Below are positions 18,314 through 27,370 of a stretch of DNA of 64,000 nt, piece by piece. This DNA is from Croceibacterium segetis (GTDB lineage Bacteria; Pseudomonadota; Alphaproteobacteria; Sphingomonadales; Sphingomonadaceae). Position 1 is the stretch's first letter, and each line of letters opens with the position of its first letter. Under the pieces are notes generated by a model. That model was given only the letters and a program-made list of their open reading frames with translations. It had not been told where the DNA came from and ran no database searches. The stretch spans positions 202,235 to 266,234 of the forward strand of contig NZ_JAANOZ010000005.1 of the NCBI RefSeq assembly GCF_011320115.1, given 5' to 3'. The translations under genes and the position numbers were made by a program.

Positions 18314-19528
18314 CTAATTGATCGGGTTTTGACTCGCGGGCCCCTGGACCGCCTGAGGTTGGCGACTTGATCGGGCTTCCGCCTGCCTTGTGAGAGACGA
18401 GCGATACCCCAGCTTGTGGCGCGTGCGAACATCGAGGCGTTCGCAAGGTCCGAAGGCGGCGAAAGACCGCAGCGGTTCGCCTTTCGTCGCAGGTGGCTGC
18501 AGCAGTCGCTTCAATTGGACGCCCCAGTAACCGAATTCGCGGCGGAAGAACCTGCCGAATTTCCTCGTCGTCTCGATTCGGTCGACGGCAAAGCTGGCAG
18601 CCACCGACTTTGCCGCTGCGCGCCAGTCACGGACCAGAAAATAGCCCTTCGCCAGCGTGAGGTAAGCCTGGACGAGCGCTCGCTCGCGCACCTCTTCGGC
18701 CAGGCCTTCGTCGCCGACGATATTCTTGATCACGGCGAGCTTGCTCAGCCGCATCATGACGATGTCGCTGGACATCTGGGCGGTATGAAGGCGATACCCG
18801 ACGAGGAATTCGCGGACGAGTTCCATCTTCGAGCGGCGAAGCAATTTCAGCTGAAATTCTAGGTCCTCGCACCCGCCGATGCCGGCCTTGGCATACTCGG
18901 AATTGAATCCTCCGACGGCCAGCGCGAGGTCGCGCCGCACAAGCAGGTTGCTGCCGTTGCCGACCGGGTTCCACACGAGGTGCTCTTCGAAGAAATCGCC
19001 CCGCTCGTGCGACGAAGGGGCATCGTCGAGGACGATGTCGAAGCTATCGATCATCCGGTGCAGCGTATAGCATGAGCCCCATGCGGGGCTGTGGCCGTGA
19101 GCGGCCAGAGCTTCCACCTGCTTCTCGATCTTCAGCGGGTGCCAAAGGTCGTCGGCATCGAGATAGGCGACATAGAGCGAATCCGCCATTTGCGTGCCGA
19201 GGTTGCGCGCCGCGGCCACGCCGGCATTCTCCGTCGTGACGACGCGGACATGGGGATGCTCGTCGGCGATGCGCCGAGCGATCCGCGCGGTGTCGTCGTC
19301 GGAACCGTCGTCGATGACGAGAATGTCCAGATTCGAATAGGTCTGGCCGAGCGCGCTGCCGAGCGCCCGCTCGATGTAAGATGCCATGTTGTGAGCAGGG
19401 ATGACTGCCGTAACCTTGGGATGGGCGACCACGTTCGGCAATCCGCTTTCAGTTTCTGCTTCGACCTTGACGGGAGAAGCCGGGCCCTTCCGATGTGGCA
19501 AAGCTCTTGAACCACCCTCACGCAGCAA
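18314..19528 (-). CDS. family 2 glycosyltransferase
   Basis: 404 residues. GT-A fold at residues 38-260: KVTAVIPAHNMASYIERAL, VIDDGSDDDT near 71-80, and the metal-binding DxD in AYLDADDLW (Asp124-Asp126). A GGFNSEY acceptor-site motif and GCEDLEFQLKLLR follow. The C-terminal 140 residues are a helical tail with basic regions and no domain I recognise. It probably adds a sugar to an envelope polysaccharide. The 5' region before KVTAV is poorly conserved in character, so a later start is possible. Confidence 0.88.
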   Translation of the reverse strand: MLREGGSRALPHRKGPASPVKVEAETESGLPNVVAHPKVTAVIPAHNMASYIERALGSALGQTYSNLDILVIDDGSDDDTARIARRIADEHPHVRVVTTENAGVAAARNLGTQMADSLYVAYLDADDLWHPLKIEKQVEALAAHGHSPAWGSCYTLHRMIDSFDIVLDDAPSSHERGDFFEEHLVWNPVGNGSNLLVRRDLALAVGGFNSEYAKAGIGGCEDLEFQLKLLRRSKMELVREFLVGYRLHTAQMSSDIVMMRLSKLAVIKNIVGDEGLAEEVRERALVQAYLTLAKGYFLVRDWRAAAKSVAASFAVDRIETTRKFGRFFRREFGYWGVQLKRLLQPPATKGEPLRSFAAFGPCERLDVRTRHKLGYRSSLTRQAEARSSRQPQAVQGPASQNPIN

Positions 19529-19600
19529 GCGAACAGGGACCCCGGCGCCTTATGCCAAGCTTCCTGAGGAGCAACAAGCCGTTCCCTTGAAGGGGCGACG

Positions 19601-20089
19601 TCAGTCTTGTATTGGGAAGGTCGCGTTGGCGGCCGCCAGCACCGCTTCGGCATGCCCCTTGACCTTCACCTTGCGCCACACTTGGACAATCCTGCCCTCC
19701 GGATCCACGAGATAAGTGGTGCGCTCCATCCCCATGTAGGTGCGGCCGTATAGCCGCTTTTCCGCCCAGATGCCGAGCGCATCGGCGAGGCCATTCTCTA
19801 CCGGGTCGGACGCCAGCGGAGCAACAAGGCCGTATTTGGTGGTGAACTTCTCGTGCTTCTTCGGCGGATCCTTGCTCACCCCGAGCAAAGCGACGCCCGC
19901 CCTTTCGAACTCTGCGGCGAGCGCAGAGAAGTCCTTGTTCTCGGTGGTGCAGCCAGGCGTGTCGTCCTTCGGGTAGAAGAACATCACCAGCGGTCGGCCA
20001 CGAAAATCCGATGGCCGCACGCTGCCGCCGCCGGGCGTTTCGAGCGCGATGTCGGGGATCGTGTCGCCGACGTCCGGACGAGTGGTCAT
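19601..20089 (-). CDS. bcp: thioredoxin-dependent thiol peroxidase, BCP type
   Basis: 162-residue peroxiredoxin Q that reduces hydrogen and organic peroxides. The peroxidatic Cys47 lies in TPGCTTENKDF, with the supporting FFYPKDDTPGC stretch and MGMERTTYLVDPEG. The second cysteine five residues on, present in E. coli BCP, is absent and no other Cys is seen, so this is a 1-Cys type. Its ATG overlaps the glnE stop by 4 bp (ATGA), as in other alphaproteobacteria. Confidence 0.94.
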   Translation of the reverse strand: MTTRPDVGDTIPDIALETPGGGSVRPSDFRGRPLVMFFYPKDDTPGCTTENKDFSALAAEFERAGVALLGVSKDPPKKHEKFTTKYGLVAPLASDPVENGLADALGIWAEKRLYGRTYMGMERTTYLVDPEGRIVQVWRKVKVKGHAEAVLAAANATFPIQD

Positions 20090-22755
20090 GTCCTGTCCTC
20101 CAGGTCTTGGCCGAAAGTCTCGGCCCAGGCTTCCGCGACTCCATGCCGCGCTTCTTCCACCGCGCGCAAGAGTGCGGCGAAATCGCGCGCTCCGCAGGCG
20201 GCGGCGAGCACGCGCCCCGCGCCTTCAGGTGGGACTTGCCCGTCGGGCGCCAGCAGGCGGGCAGCGACCAGCAGACGCGTGAGCAAGTCGTGCTGCGCGC
20301 CGAACTGAGCCGGTAGCAGCCCAGCGAGGGAGAGCTCGGCGATTGCCCGGCCGAGATCCGGAGTGAAGCCGATGCGCTCGCGCAGCTGCAGGTAATGGAT
20401 GATGAATTCGCAATCGATCAGACCGCCGCGCTGCAGCTTGGCGTCGAGCGGGCCGGTGGGCTTCTTGTTGGCGGCGATCTCGCCGCGCATCTTGAGGACG
20501 TCGGCGCGCAACTTCTCGGGCTCGCGCTCCTGTCGCAGTACCGCGTCGATGATCCGCTGCAGCTCGGCTTTCGCGGCGTCCGGACCGAACAGCGGCCGCG
20601 CGCGAGCAAGCGCCATGTGCTCCCAGGTCCAGGCGTCCTTGCGCTGGTAGCGCGCGAAGCTGTCCAGGCTGACGGCCAGCGGCCCTTGCGTCCCTTGCGG
20701 ACGCAGTCGGGTGTCGATTTCGTAGAGAGCGCCGGCAGCGGTCGGCACGCTTAGCGCGGCGGTCACACGCTGCGCCAGGCGGTTGAAATAGAGCGACGCC
20801 GTCAGCGGGCGTTGGCCGTCCGATTCGGCTCCGATCTCTCCGGTAAAGAGGTAGATCACGTCGAGATCGGAAGCGTGTGTGAGCGCGCCGCCGCCGAGGC
20901 GGCCGAGCCCGAGAACGAGCAGGTCGCCGCCAGCGATGCGACCGTGCACCGCCTCGAACTCCTCGATTGCCGCGGATGCCCCGCTGTCCAGCGCTGCTTC
21001 GGCCACGCGGGCGAGGCCGGCGGCGATTTCCAGCGGATCGTGCTGCGCCTCAACCAGTTGCACCCCCAGCGCAAAGCGCGCCTCGCCGACGACCGCACGA
21101 ATCCGGTCGAGCCGCCGCTCGTAGTCCTCCGGCGCCTCGCGCATCTGGACGGCCAGCTCGTCCACCGAACTCGGCAGGTCGAGCGCGCGGGTATCGATCA
21201 GCGCATCGAGCCATTCGGGATGGCGACCGAGGCCTTCGGCGAGCGGCTCGGCGAGGGTGACGAGGCGCAGGACCTGGTCGAGGAGGCCCGGCCGGGCTTC
21301 GAACAGGCGGAACAGGTTGATCGCGGTGGAGACACGCTCGAGCACGGTTTCGAGACGAGTCATCGCCCGCTCGGGCTCGGGCGCGGCAGCGAGCGCCTCG
21401 ACCAGCGCCGGCCGCAGCGCCGCGAGCGCCGCCCGCGCCTCGGAGCCGCGCAGCGTGCGCAAGGTGTCACGCCATTTGTCGATGCGGACCTCGATCCGCG
21501 CGACGGTCGCCTCGTCGCGCGCGGAAGGACGCGCCGGGCGGTCCTCGTCGCCGCCCAGAAGCGTGTCGTAGCGTGACGCCACGCGCGCCGTGATCGCTCG
21601 CAGCTCGTCGATCAGCGCGGTTCCATCCGGGAGGCCATCGAGACGCGCGACATTGTCGATCGCGGCGGTCTCGATGGGCAGCGAATGGGTCTGTCGGTCA
21701 TCGACCATCTGGAGGCGGTGCTCGACGACGCGGAGGCGGTCGTAGCTCTCGCCGAGCATGGCGGCGTCGCCAGGCGAGACGATCCCCGCTTCGGCGAGCG
21801 CGTCAAGCGCGGCCCGGGTGCCGCGCACTTGCAGCGCCGGGTGGCGGCCGCCGTGGATTAGCTGCTGGGTCTGGGCGAAGAATTCGATCTCCCGGATGCC
21901 GCCGCGCCCGCGCTTAAGATCGTAGCCGGGCCCCGGCTCGGCTGGCCCCTTGTGGTGGTCGCGAATCCGCGCGGTCAGCCGGCGGATTTCCTCGAGTGCG
22001 GTGAAATCGAGGCTGCGGCGCCAGACGAACGGGGAAATCGCGGCGAGGAAGGCTTCGCCGGCGGCGACATCGCCGGCAGCCGCTCGCGCGCGAATGAAGG
22101 CGGCGCGCTCCCAGGCGAGTGCCGAGCTCTCGTAATGCGTCAGCGCGGCGTCGAACGAAATCGCCAGCGGACTCACTTCCGACGCCGGGCGCAGGCGGAG
22201 GTCGACGCGGAAGACGTAGCCATCGGCGGTCTGCTCGCTCAGCAGTGCGAGCAGAGCGCGGGCGTAGCGTTGGGCGGCCTCGGCCGGTTCGTCACGTTCC
22301 CGTCGTGGCAGGCAGCCGGGATCGTAGAGGAGGATGGGGTCAATGTCGGAACTGTAGTTAAGCTCCCGCGCACCCTGCTTACCGAGCGCGAGCGCCGTAA
22401 AGCCCACAGCTTCGGCAGTGGGCACGCGCCGCCGAATCGCCTCGGTCATCGCGGCATCGAGCGCGCGGTCGGCGAAGTTGCTCAATTCACGCATCACGCG
22501 CGGCAGGGCAAAGGCGCCGGCAAGGTCGCCGACGGCAAGCGCCACGGCCAGCGCCGAGCGTTCGCGGCGCAAGCCGCCGCCCACATCGTCGTCTTCGCCC
22601 ACTGCGCGGGCATGGGCGAGCGCCTGGTCGCCGTGGCCCTGGGCCAACAGCGCCTCGAGCTCGGGCTGCCGGTCGAGCCCGAGCGCGAGGAACGGAGCAT
22701 GCCCTCGCGCCCGCGCAAGCGCGCCCGCCCAGTCCGCTTGCGAGAGATGGGTCAT
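20086..22755 (-). CDS. glnE: glutamine synthetase adenylyltransferase / adenylyl-removing enzyme
   Basis: 889-residue bifunctional enzyme that adenylylates and deadenylylates glutamine synthetase in response to PII and glutamine. Two nucleotidyltransferase cores are visible: the N-terminal GKQGARELNYSSDIDPILLYD (near 130-150, SDID metal site) and the C-terminal LGLGRLGGGALTHASDLDVIYLF (near 640, SDLD). Each is followed by its RVDLRLRP or IDTRLRPQG companion motif. The PII homologue that would regulate it is encoded about 5.5 kb to the right. Confidence 0.96.
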   Translation of the reverse strand: MTHLSQADWAGALARARGHAPFLALGLDRQPELEALLAQGHGDQALAHARAVGEDDDVGGGLRRERSALAVALAVGDLAGAFALPRVMRELSNFADRALDAAMTEAIRRRVPTAEAVGFTALALGKQGARELNYSSDIDPILLYDPGCLPRRERDEPAEAAQRYARALLALLSEQTADGYVFRVDLRLRPASEVSPLAISFDAALTHYESSALAWERAAFIRARAAAGDVAAGEAFLAAISPFVWRRSLDFTALEEIRRLTARIRDHHKGPAEPGPGYDLKRGRGGIREIEFFAQTQQLIHGGRHPALQVRGTRAALDALAEAGIVSPGDAAMLGESYDRLRVVEHRLQMVDDRQTHSLPIETAAIDNVARLDGLPDGTALIDELRAITARVASRYDTLLGGDEDRPARPSARDEATVARIEVRIDKWRDTLRTLRGSEARAALAALRPALVEALAAAPEPERAMTRLETVLERVSTAINLFRLFEARPGLLDQVLRLVTLAEPLAEGLGRHPEWLDALIDTRALDLPSSVDELAVQMREAPEDYERRLDRIRAVVGEARFALGVQLVEAQHDPLEIAAGLARVAEAALDSGASAAIEEFEAVHGRIAGGDLLVLGLGRLGGGALTHASDLDVIYLFTGEIGAESDGQRPLTASLYFNRLAQRVTAALSVPTAAGALYEIDTRLRPQGTQGPLAVSLDSFARYQRKDAWTWEHMALARARPLFGPDAAKAELQRIIDAVLRQEREPEKLRADVLKMRGEIAANKKPTGPLDAKLQRGGLIDCEFIIHYLQLRERIGFTPDLGRAIAELSLAGLLPAQFGAQHDLLTRLLVAARLLAPDGQVPPEGAGRVLAAACGARDFAALLRAVEEARHGVAEAWAETFGQDLEDRT

Positions 22756-22873
22756 CGCTCCTCACCTGCATGGGCTGGGCGGTAAGGGCAAGGGGCGCTT
22801 GTGGCGCGGCGGCGGCTTTGCCAAGGGAACGTCCGACGCCGTTGCCACGCCGAGCCCTTGGGATGCCCCTTCG

Positions 22874-23869
22874 ATGACCACACCGCTACCGATGCCGGCC
22901 GAATTCTCCGAGCAGGAATGGATCTGGATCGGCTTTCCGCACGACGCATCGTTGTGGGAAGAGTCACTGGTTCCGGCGCAACAGCAGATCGCCGCTTATG
23001 CCAACGCCGTCGCCGAGACCGGGCAGCAGGTCCGACTTGTGGTGCACGACGCGGCCAACGAAGCACACGCGCGGGGGCTGGTGAGCGGGTCGGTCGTGCT
23101 TGAGCGGCACCCATATGGCGACATCTGGTTGCGCGATACTGGGCCCCTGGTTCTGTTCGACACGACCGGCAGACGGTTCGCCCGCAAGTTCGGCTTCAAC
23201 GGCTGGGGCGGCAAGTACGACGACATGGACGGCGATCAGGAAGTCGGCGCATCGCTCGCCAAGGCGGCCGGCCTGCCGCTCGAACTATCAGACTGGATTC
23301 TCGAGGGAGGGGCGATCGAGACCGACGGCATGGGGCTGGCGGTCACCACCGAGCAATGCCTGCTCAATCCGAATCGCAACCCTAGTCTGTCGCGGGCGGA
23401 CATCGAGGAACGCCTCCGGCTTGAGTTGGGCCTGCGCGACGTTCTGTGGCTCGGCGAGGGGCTCGTCTGCGACCACACCGACGGGCATGTCGACAACCTT
23501 GCCCGCTTCGTCGCCCCCGGCGAGCTGGCGATCCCTCTGGCGACAGGCCCCGACGATCCCAACGCGGCGATCTATGAAGATGCCCGCGCGCGCGCGCGCG
23601 GCTTCGGGCTGATCGTCCGCGACGTCCCTTCACCGGGGAGGATCGAAGCGGGTAGCCAGGTCGAGCCGGCCAGCTACATGAACTTTGCCGTCTGCAACGA
23701 CATCGTTGTCGTGCCGACTTACGCAACGGTCCACGACGCCGACGGGGTCGCCGCCATCGGCGAGCTGTTTCCCGACCGCGCGACGATCGGCATCCCGGCC
23801 GATGCCGTGCTCACCGGCGGCGGCAGCTTCCATTGCGCCAGCCAGCAGGTGCCCAGGCGGCCGCGTTAG
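22874..23869 (+). CDS. agmatine deiminase / peptidyl-arginine deiminase family protein
   Basis: 331 residues from ATG 22874 (MTTPLPMPAEFSEQEW). Guanidino-group-modifying enzyme superfamily; the best guess is agmatine to N-carbamoylputrescine. Motifs: WIGFPHD near 20, the substrate carboxylate region HPYGDIWLRDTGP, ILEGGAIETDG, CDHTDGHVDNLARFV with the catalytic His, and the nucleophile in GGGSFHCASQQ (Cys about 321). The gene is divergent from glnE (118-bp gap). No N-carbamoylputrescine amidase is adjacent, so substrate assignment rests on the family alone. Confidence 0.9.
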   Translation: MTTPLPMPAEFSEQEWIWIGFPHDASLWEESLVPAQQQIAAYANAVAETGQQVRLVVHDAANEAHARGLVSGSVVLERHPYGDIWLRDTGPLVLFDTTGRRFARKFGFNGWGGKYDDMDGDQEVGASLAKAAGLPLELSDWILEGGAIETDGMGLAVTTEQCLLNPNRNPSLSRADIEERLRLELGLRDVLWLGEGLVCDHTDGHVDNLARFVAPGELAIPLATGPDDPNAAIYEDARARARGFGLIVRDVPSPGRIEAGSQVEPASYMNFAVCNDIVVVPTYATVHDADGVAAIGELFPDRATIGIPADAVLTGGGSFHCASQQVPRRPR

Positions 23870-23904
23870 CGCTTCGTTAGCGATTGTGGCGGACAATTCC
23901 CGCC

Positions 23905-24027
23905 ATGACCCGCGCCGTCGCCTACGCTCGCCAAGTTACGTTCGACACCGTCGAAGCGGCGCGTTCGGTCATCGTGGCCGCTTGTGCCCTGGCGTTGATT
24001 GCCGCCGGCCAGGCGCTCCCCTTTTAG
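23905..24027 (+). CDS. possible 40-residue single-helix protein
   Basis: Short frame from ATG 23905 (MTRAVAYARQVTFDTVEAAR) to TAG 24025-24027. The second half is a hydrophobic helix (SVIVAACALALIAAGQALPF). Codon choice is GC3-rich like the neighbouring genes. There is no strong Shine-Dalgarno (ACAATTCCCGCC precedes it), so it may not be translated. It is followed at 24041-24062 by a GCGGGCG/CGCCCGC hairpin without a T run. Confidence 0.3.
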   Translation: MTRAVAYARQVTFDTVEAARSVIVAACALALIAAGQALPF

Positions 24028-24106
24028 AGAAAGTCATGCCGCGGGCGCGCATGTTCGCCCGCTGACGAGCGCGGGCCTAACGCCAAGTAAATAGCGGAAT
24101 CGGCAG

Positions 24107-24706
24107 CTAGCCCGGCGAATAGGCCTCGCTGAGAGCTGCTGCGACAAGCGCGTCTATCGCCCACCGACGCACTTCGCGCGCCTCGTTCTCGCCGAGGCCG
24201 ACGACGTCGTTGAGCGCGAGGAAGCCCTCAGTGCCAACGACCATCGCCAGCGCTTGCGCCAGCCGCGTGGTGCGCGTCCAGCCGAGGCGCGGCTCGAACG
24301 GCGCGAGCGCCTGCTCGAGCAGCGGCACCCGGCGATTCTGGCGCAGCGGCGGCTCGTCCGCCGCGCGGCCTATCGAGCGCTCGAGCATGCGCGCGAGCAT
24401 CAGCCGCAGCGGCACTTCTTGCGCGCGGCAGGCCTTGTCGAAGGTGTCGTCGACCAGCGCGATGCGATCGAACGGATCGCTTGGGGCCTGGGCGTCGAAC
24501 AGGTCGGTCGCCTCGGGAACCATCAGGTCGACCGCCGCCTCGCTCAGCAGCGCGTCGAGACCGGGGAAGTAGCGGTAGGCCGTAGCGCGCGAGACCATGG
24601 CCTCCTCGGCGATCTCGTCGAGGCTCGGCTTGCTCCCGCGCTTGAGCAAGGCGCCCGCGGCGCGGACGATCGCCTGCCGGGTGCGCGCCTTTTGGTTGGC
24701 TCTCAC
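24107..24706 (-). CDS. TetR/AcrR-family transcriptional regulator
   Basis: 199 residues. The N-terminal helix-turn-helix (TRQAIVRAAGALLKRGSKPS, then SLDEIAEEAMVSRATAYRYF, about 9-50) is typical of TetR repressors; the C-terminal ligand domain is not recognisable beyond all-helical sequence. The start overlaps the stop of the NTF2-like gene by 4 bp, so the two are one transcription unit read from the 25.1-25.2-kb promoter region, where a 14-bp imperfect palindrome may be its operator. Confidence 0.92.
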   Translation of the reverse strand: MRANQKARTRQAIVRAAGALLKRGSKPSLDEIAEEAMVSRATAYRYFPGLDALLSEAAVDLMVPEATDLFDAQAPSDPFDRIALVDDTFDKACRAQEVPLRLMLARMLERSIGRAADEPPLRQNRRVPLLEQALAPFEPRLGWTRTTRLAQALAMVVGTEGFLALNDVVGLGENEAREVRRWAIDALVAAALSEAYSPG

Positions 24707-25125
24707 GCCAGTTGCTGCGCGATAGCGGCGCTGTCGAGCCAGACCTGCTCGCCGGCGATCCTGCCGTCTTCGGCGAAGCGCAGGACGTGGAGCAGGCGGA
24801 ATTCGAGCGGGCGGCCGCGACCCTCGAAGCCGAACGGGCGGCCCACGGCCTTGCCGCGCCAGATCGATTCGTCGACCATGAAGCCATCGCCATAAAGCCG
24901 GCGCACGCTGCGGACCTGGCCCTCAGCGAGATCGGCGAACAGGCTTTCGTAGAACGCGCGCGCCTGGGCCGGGCTGCGGCTCGGGCCGAGCGGCCAGCCG
25001 ACGATGTCGTGCTCGACGTCGTCGGTGAGGGTCGACAGGACGCCCTCGACATCGTCGCGCGCTTCGAAGCCGAAGTGCTCGTCGAGCTTGGCGTCCATCT
25101 GGGCCGGAGTCAGCATGCGAATCAC
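24703..25125 (-). CDS. SnoaL/NTF2-like protein
   Basis: 140 residues of the cone-shaped NTF2 fold (MDAKLDEHFGFEARDDVEGV, LTDDVEHDIVGWP, FYESLFADLAEGQV). The family contains small-molecule isomerases, dehydratases and non-enzymatic binders; no specific active-site set allows a choice. A start at MLTPAQ three codons later is possible. First gene of a two-gene unit with the TetR regulator. Confidence 0.82.
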   Translation of the reverse strand: MIRMLTPAQMDAKLDEHFGFEARDDVEGVLSTLTDDVEHDIVGWPLGPSRSPAQARAFYESLFADLAEGQVRSVRRLYGDGFMVDESIWRGKAVGRPFGFEGRGRPLEFRLLHVLRFAEDGRIAGEQVWLDSAAIAQQLA

Positions 25126-25153
25126 CCCTGAAGTTGGATATATATCGCATAAC

Positions 25154-25167
25154 GAGATTATAGTCTC
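25154..25167. promoter_or_regulatory. palindrome overlapping a -10-like hexamer, TetR operator candidate
   Basis: GAGATTATAGTCTC is a 14-bp inverted repeat matching its reverse complement at 12 of 14 positions. On the minus strand it contains TATAAT, so a protein bound here would cover a likely -10 element of the NTF2-tetR unit. It is in the 92-bp divergent gap between that unit and prfC. Confidence 0.5.
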
Positions 25168-25217
25168 ATGTAAAGACGGTGGACGCGCCGCGGGGGCACC
25201 GCTAACCGCGCGCCTCC

Positions 25218-26738
25218 ATGTCCAACCGTCGTACCTTCGCGATCATCTCGCACCCCGACGCGGGGAAGACCACGCTTACCGAGAAGCTGTTGCTTCAGGG
25301 CGGCGCGATCCATCTCGCCGGTGAGGTCAAGGCGCGCGGGGCTGCGCGGCGTGCACGGTCGGACTGGATGAAGATCGAACAGCAGCGCGGCATCTCGGTG
25401 ACCAGCTCGGTGATGACCTTCGAGCGCGACGGCATCGTCTTCAACTTGCTCGATACGCCCGGCCACGAAGACTTTTCCGAAGACACCTACCGCACGCTGA
25501 CCGCGGTGGATTCGGCGATCATGGTGCTCGACGCTGCCAAGGGCATCGAGCCGCAGACGCGCAAGCTGTTCGAAGTCTGCCGGCTGCGCTCGGTGCCGAT
25601 CATTACCTTCGTCAACAAGGTCGACCGCGAGGGCCGCTCGCCGTTCGAGCTGCTCGACGAAGTGGCCGACTTGCTCGCGCTCGACGTCTCGCCGCAAAGC
25701 TGGCCGGTCGGCATGGGCGGGATGTTCGAAGGCGTGCTCGATTTCGCGACCGGCGCGATCAGCCGCCCGGAAGGGCCGAGCAAGGAATTCCTCGGCAAAC
25801 GCGACACCGGCGCCGAGCTGCCCCCCGGGATCGCTGACGAGATCGAGCTAGCCCGCGGCGGCTATCCCGAGTTCGACGTCGAAGCTTACCGCCACGGCGA
25901 CCTGACGCCGGTCTATTTCGGCTCGGCGCTGAAGAACTTCGGCGTGGCCGAGCTGATCGATGCGATCGCCAAGTACGCGCCGCCGCCGCGCCCGCAGCCG
26001 AGCGCGAATGGGCCGATCAGTCCGGAGCGCGACGAGGTCACCGGCTTCGTGTTCAAGGTCCAGGCCAACATGGACCCACAGCACCGCGACCGCATCGCCT
26101 TCATGCGCATGGTGTCGGGCACCTTCAAACGCGGCATGAAGCTGACCCCTTCGGGCTCCGGCAAACCGATCGCTGTGCACGCGCCTATCCTGTTCTTCGC
26201 CCAGGACCGCGAGATCGCCGATACCGCCGAGGCGGGCGACATTATCGGCATTCCCAATCACGGCACGCTGCGGGTCGGTGACACGCTGAGCGAGAAAAAC
26301 GACGTGCGCTTCACTGGGCTGCCCAATTTCGCGCCGGAAATCCTCCGCCGGGTCCAGCTCAAGGACCCGACCAAGACCAAGCAGTTGCGCAAGGCGCTCG
26401 ACGACCTTTCGGAAGAGGGCGTGATCCAAGTGTTCTACCCGGAGTTCGGCGCACAGTGGGTGGTCGGTGTGGTCGGGCAGCTGCAGCTCGAGGTGCTCGT
26501 CAGCCGGCTCGAGGCCGAATACAAGGTCGAAGCCGCGCTCGAGGCCTCGCCGTTTGCTACCGCGCGCTGGCTCAAGGGGCCGCAGGCGGCGCTCGACACG
26601 TTCGCCGAATTCAACCGCGCCAACCTCGCCAAGGATCGCGACGGCGACCCGGTGTTCATGGCGAAGAGCCCATGGGACGTCGGCTATCAACAGGAAAAGA
26701 ATCCTGAACTGGTCTTCTCGGCGACCAAGGAACGCTAA
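25218..26738 (+). CDS. prfC: peptide chain release factor 3
   Basis: 506-residue translational GTPase that recycles RF1/RF2 after termination. The G1 motif SHPDAGKTTLTEK lies at residues 11-23, G3 in LLDTPGHEDFSEDTYR, and G4 in FVNKVDREGRSPFELLDEV; the RF3-specific PVGMGGMFEGVLD and C-terminal GVVGQLQLEVLVSRLEAEY confirm the assignment over EF-G. It begins at ATG 25218 divergent from the NTF2-tetR unit. Confidence 0.97.
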   Translation: MSNRRTFAIISHPDAGKTTLTEKLLLQGGAIHLAGEVKARGAARRARSDWMKIEQQRGISVTSSVMTFERDGIVFNLLDTPGHEDFSEDTYRTLTAVDSAIMVLDAAKGIEPQTRKLFEVCRLRSVPIITFVNKVDREGRSPFELLDEVADLLALDVSPQSWPVGMGGMFEGVLDFATGAISRPEGPSKEFLGKRDTGAELPPGIADEIELARGGYPEFDVEAYRHGDLTPVYFGSALKNFGVAELIDAIAKYAPPPRPQPSANGPISPERDEVTGFVFKVQANMDPQHRDRIAFMRMVSGTFKRGMKLTPSGSGKPIAVHAPILFFAQDREIADTAEAGDIIGIPNHGTLRVGDTLSEKNDVRFTGLPNFAPEILRRVQLKDPTKTKQLRKALDDLSEEGVIQVFYPEFGAQWVVGVVGQLQLEVLVSRLEAEYKVEAALEASPFATARWLKGPQAALDTFAEFNRANLAKDRDGDPVFMAKSPWDVGYQQEKNPELVFSATKER

Positions 26739-26775
26739 CCTTGCGGTCGCCCCGCCGGGACGATAGCCGTGCCAC

Positions 26776-27354
26776 ATGGCCGATTTCTTCGACGCGCTGA
26801 CCGAACGGCACAGCGCGATGATCGCACAGCAGCCGGTGTTTTTCGTCGCCACGGCGGCGGAGGGCGCGCGGATCAATCTGAGCCCCAAAGGCTACGACTG
26901 CTTCCGCATCCTTTCGCCGACGCGTGTCGGGTACCTCGACCTCGGCGGCTCGGGCAACGAGACCAACGCCCACCTCATGGCGGACGGGCGGATCACGCTG
27001 ATGTTCTGCAATTTCCAGCAGCCGGCGCGGGTCCTGCGCATCTACGGGAAGGGTCAGCCGGTCGTCCCGTGGGACGGCGAGTGGGAGAAGCTCGCGCCGC
27101 ATTTCACCCTGCTTCCGGGCACGCGACAGATCTTCGATATCGCGGTCGAAGGGGTGATGACGAGCTGCGGCTACGGCGTGCCGCTGATGAGCCTGGAACG
27201 CGAGCGACCGACGCTGCTGAAGAGCCACGCCAAGGCCGATCCGAACATTTGGGCGGGCAAGGCGCGTAATCACCGGCAGAGCATCGACGGCTTGCCGATC
27301 AAGACGACCGACCGCTACATCCCCGGCGCGCCGGGAACCGCGCCGGCCGACTGA
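26776..27354 (+). CDS. pyridoxamine 5'-phosphate oxidase-like flavin-binding protein
   Basis: 192 residues with the split-barrel FMN-binding fold: MADFFDALTERHSAMIAQQPVFFVATA, INLSPKGYDCFRI, YLDLGGSGNETNAHLMADGR, then ITLMFCNFQQPARVLRIYGKG. The pattern is that of the general PPOX-like family rather than PdxH, which has a characteristic C-terminal RRL motif not seen here. Substrate unknown. It is 37 bp downstream of prfC and 16 bp before the EEP-family gene. Confidence 0.88.
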   Translation: MADFFDALTERHSAMIAQQPVFFVATAAEGARINLSPKGYDCFRILSPTRVGYLDLGGSGNETNAHLMADGRITLMFCNFQQPARVLRIYGKGQPVVPWDGEWEKLAPHFTLLPGTRQIFDIAVEGVMTSCGYGVPLMSLERERPTLLKSHAKADPNIWAGKARNHRQSIDGLPIKTTDRYIPGAPGTAPAD

Positions 27355-27370
27355 GCACTCTTACCCGACC

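Noticed and set aside
24041..24062. Terminator after the 40-residue frame
   Set aside because: The GCGGGCG/CGCCCGC hairpin has an 8-base loop and no T run.
26776..27354. PdxH (pyridoxine 5'-phosphate oxidase) proper
   Set aside because: The PdxH C-terminal substrate motif is missing; only the general flavin-binding fold is supported.
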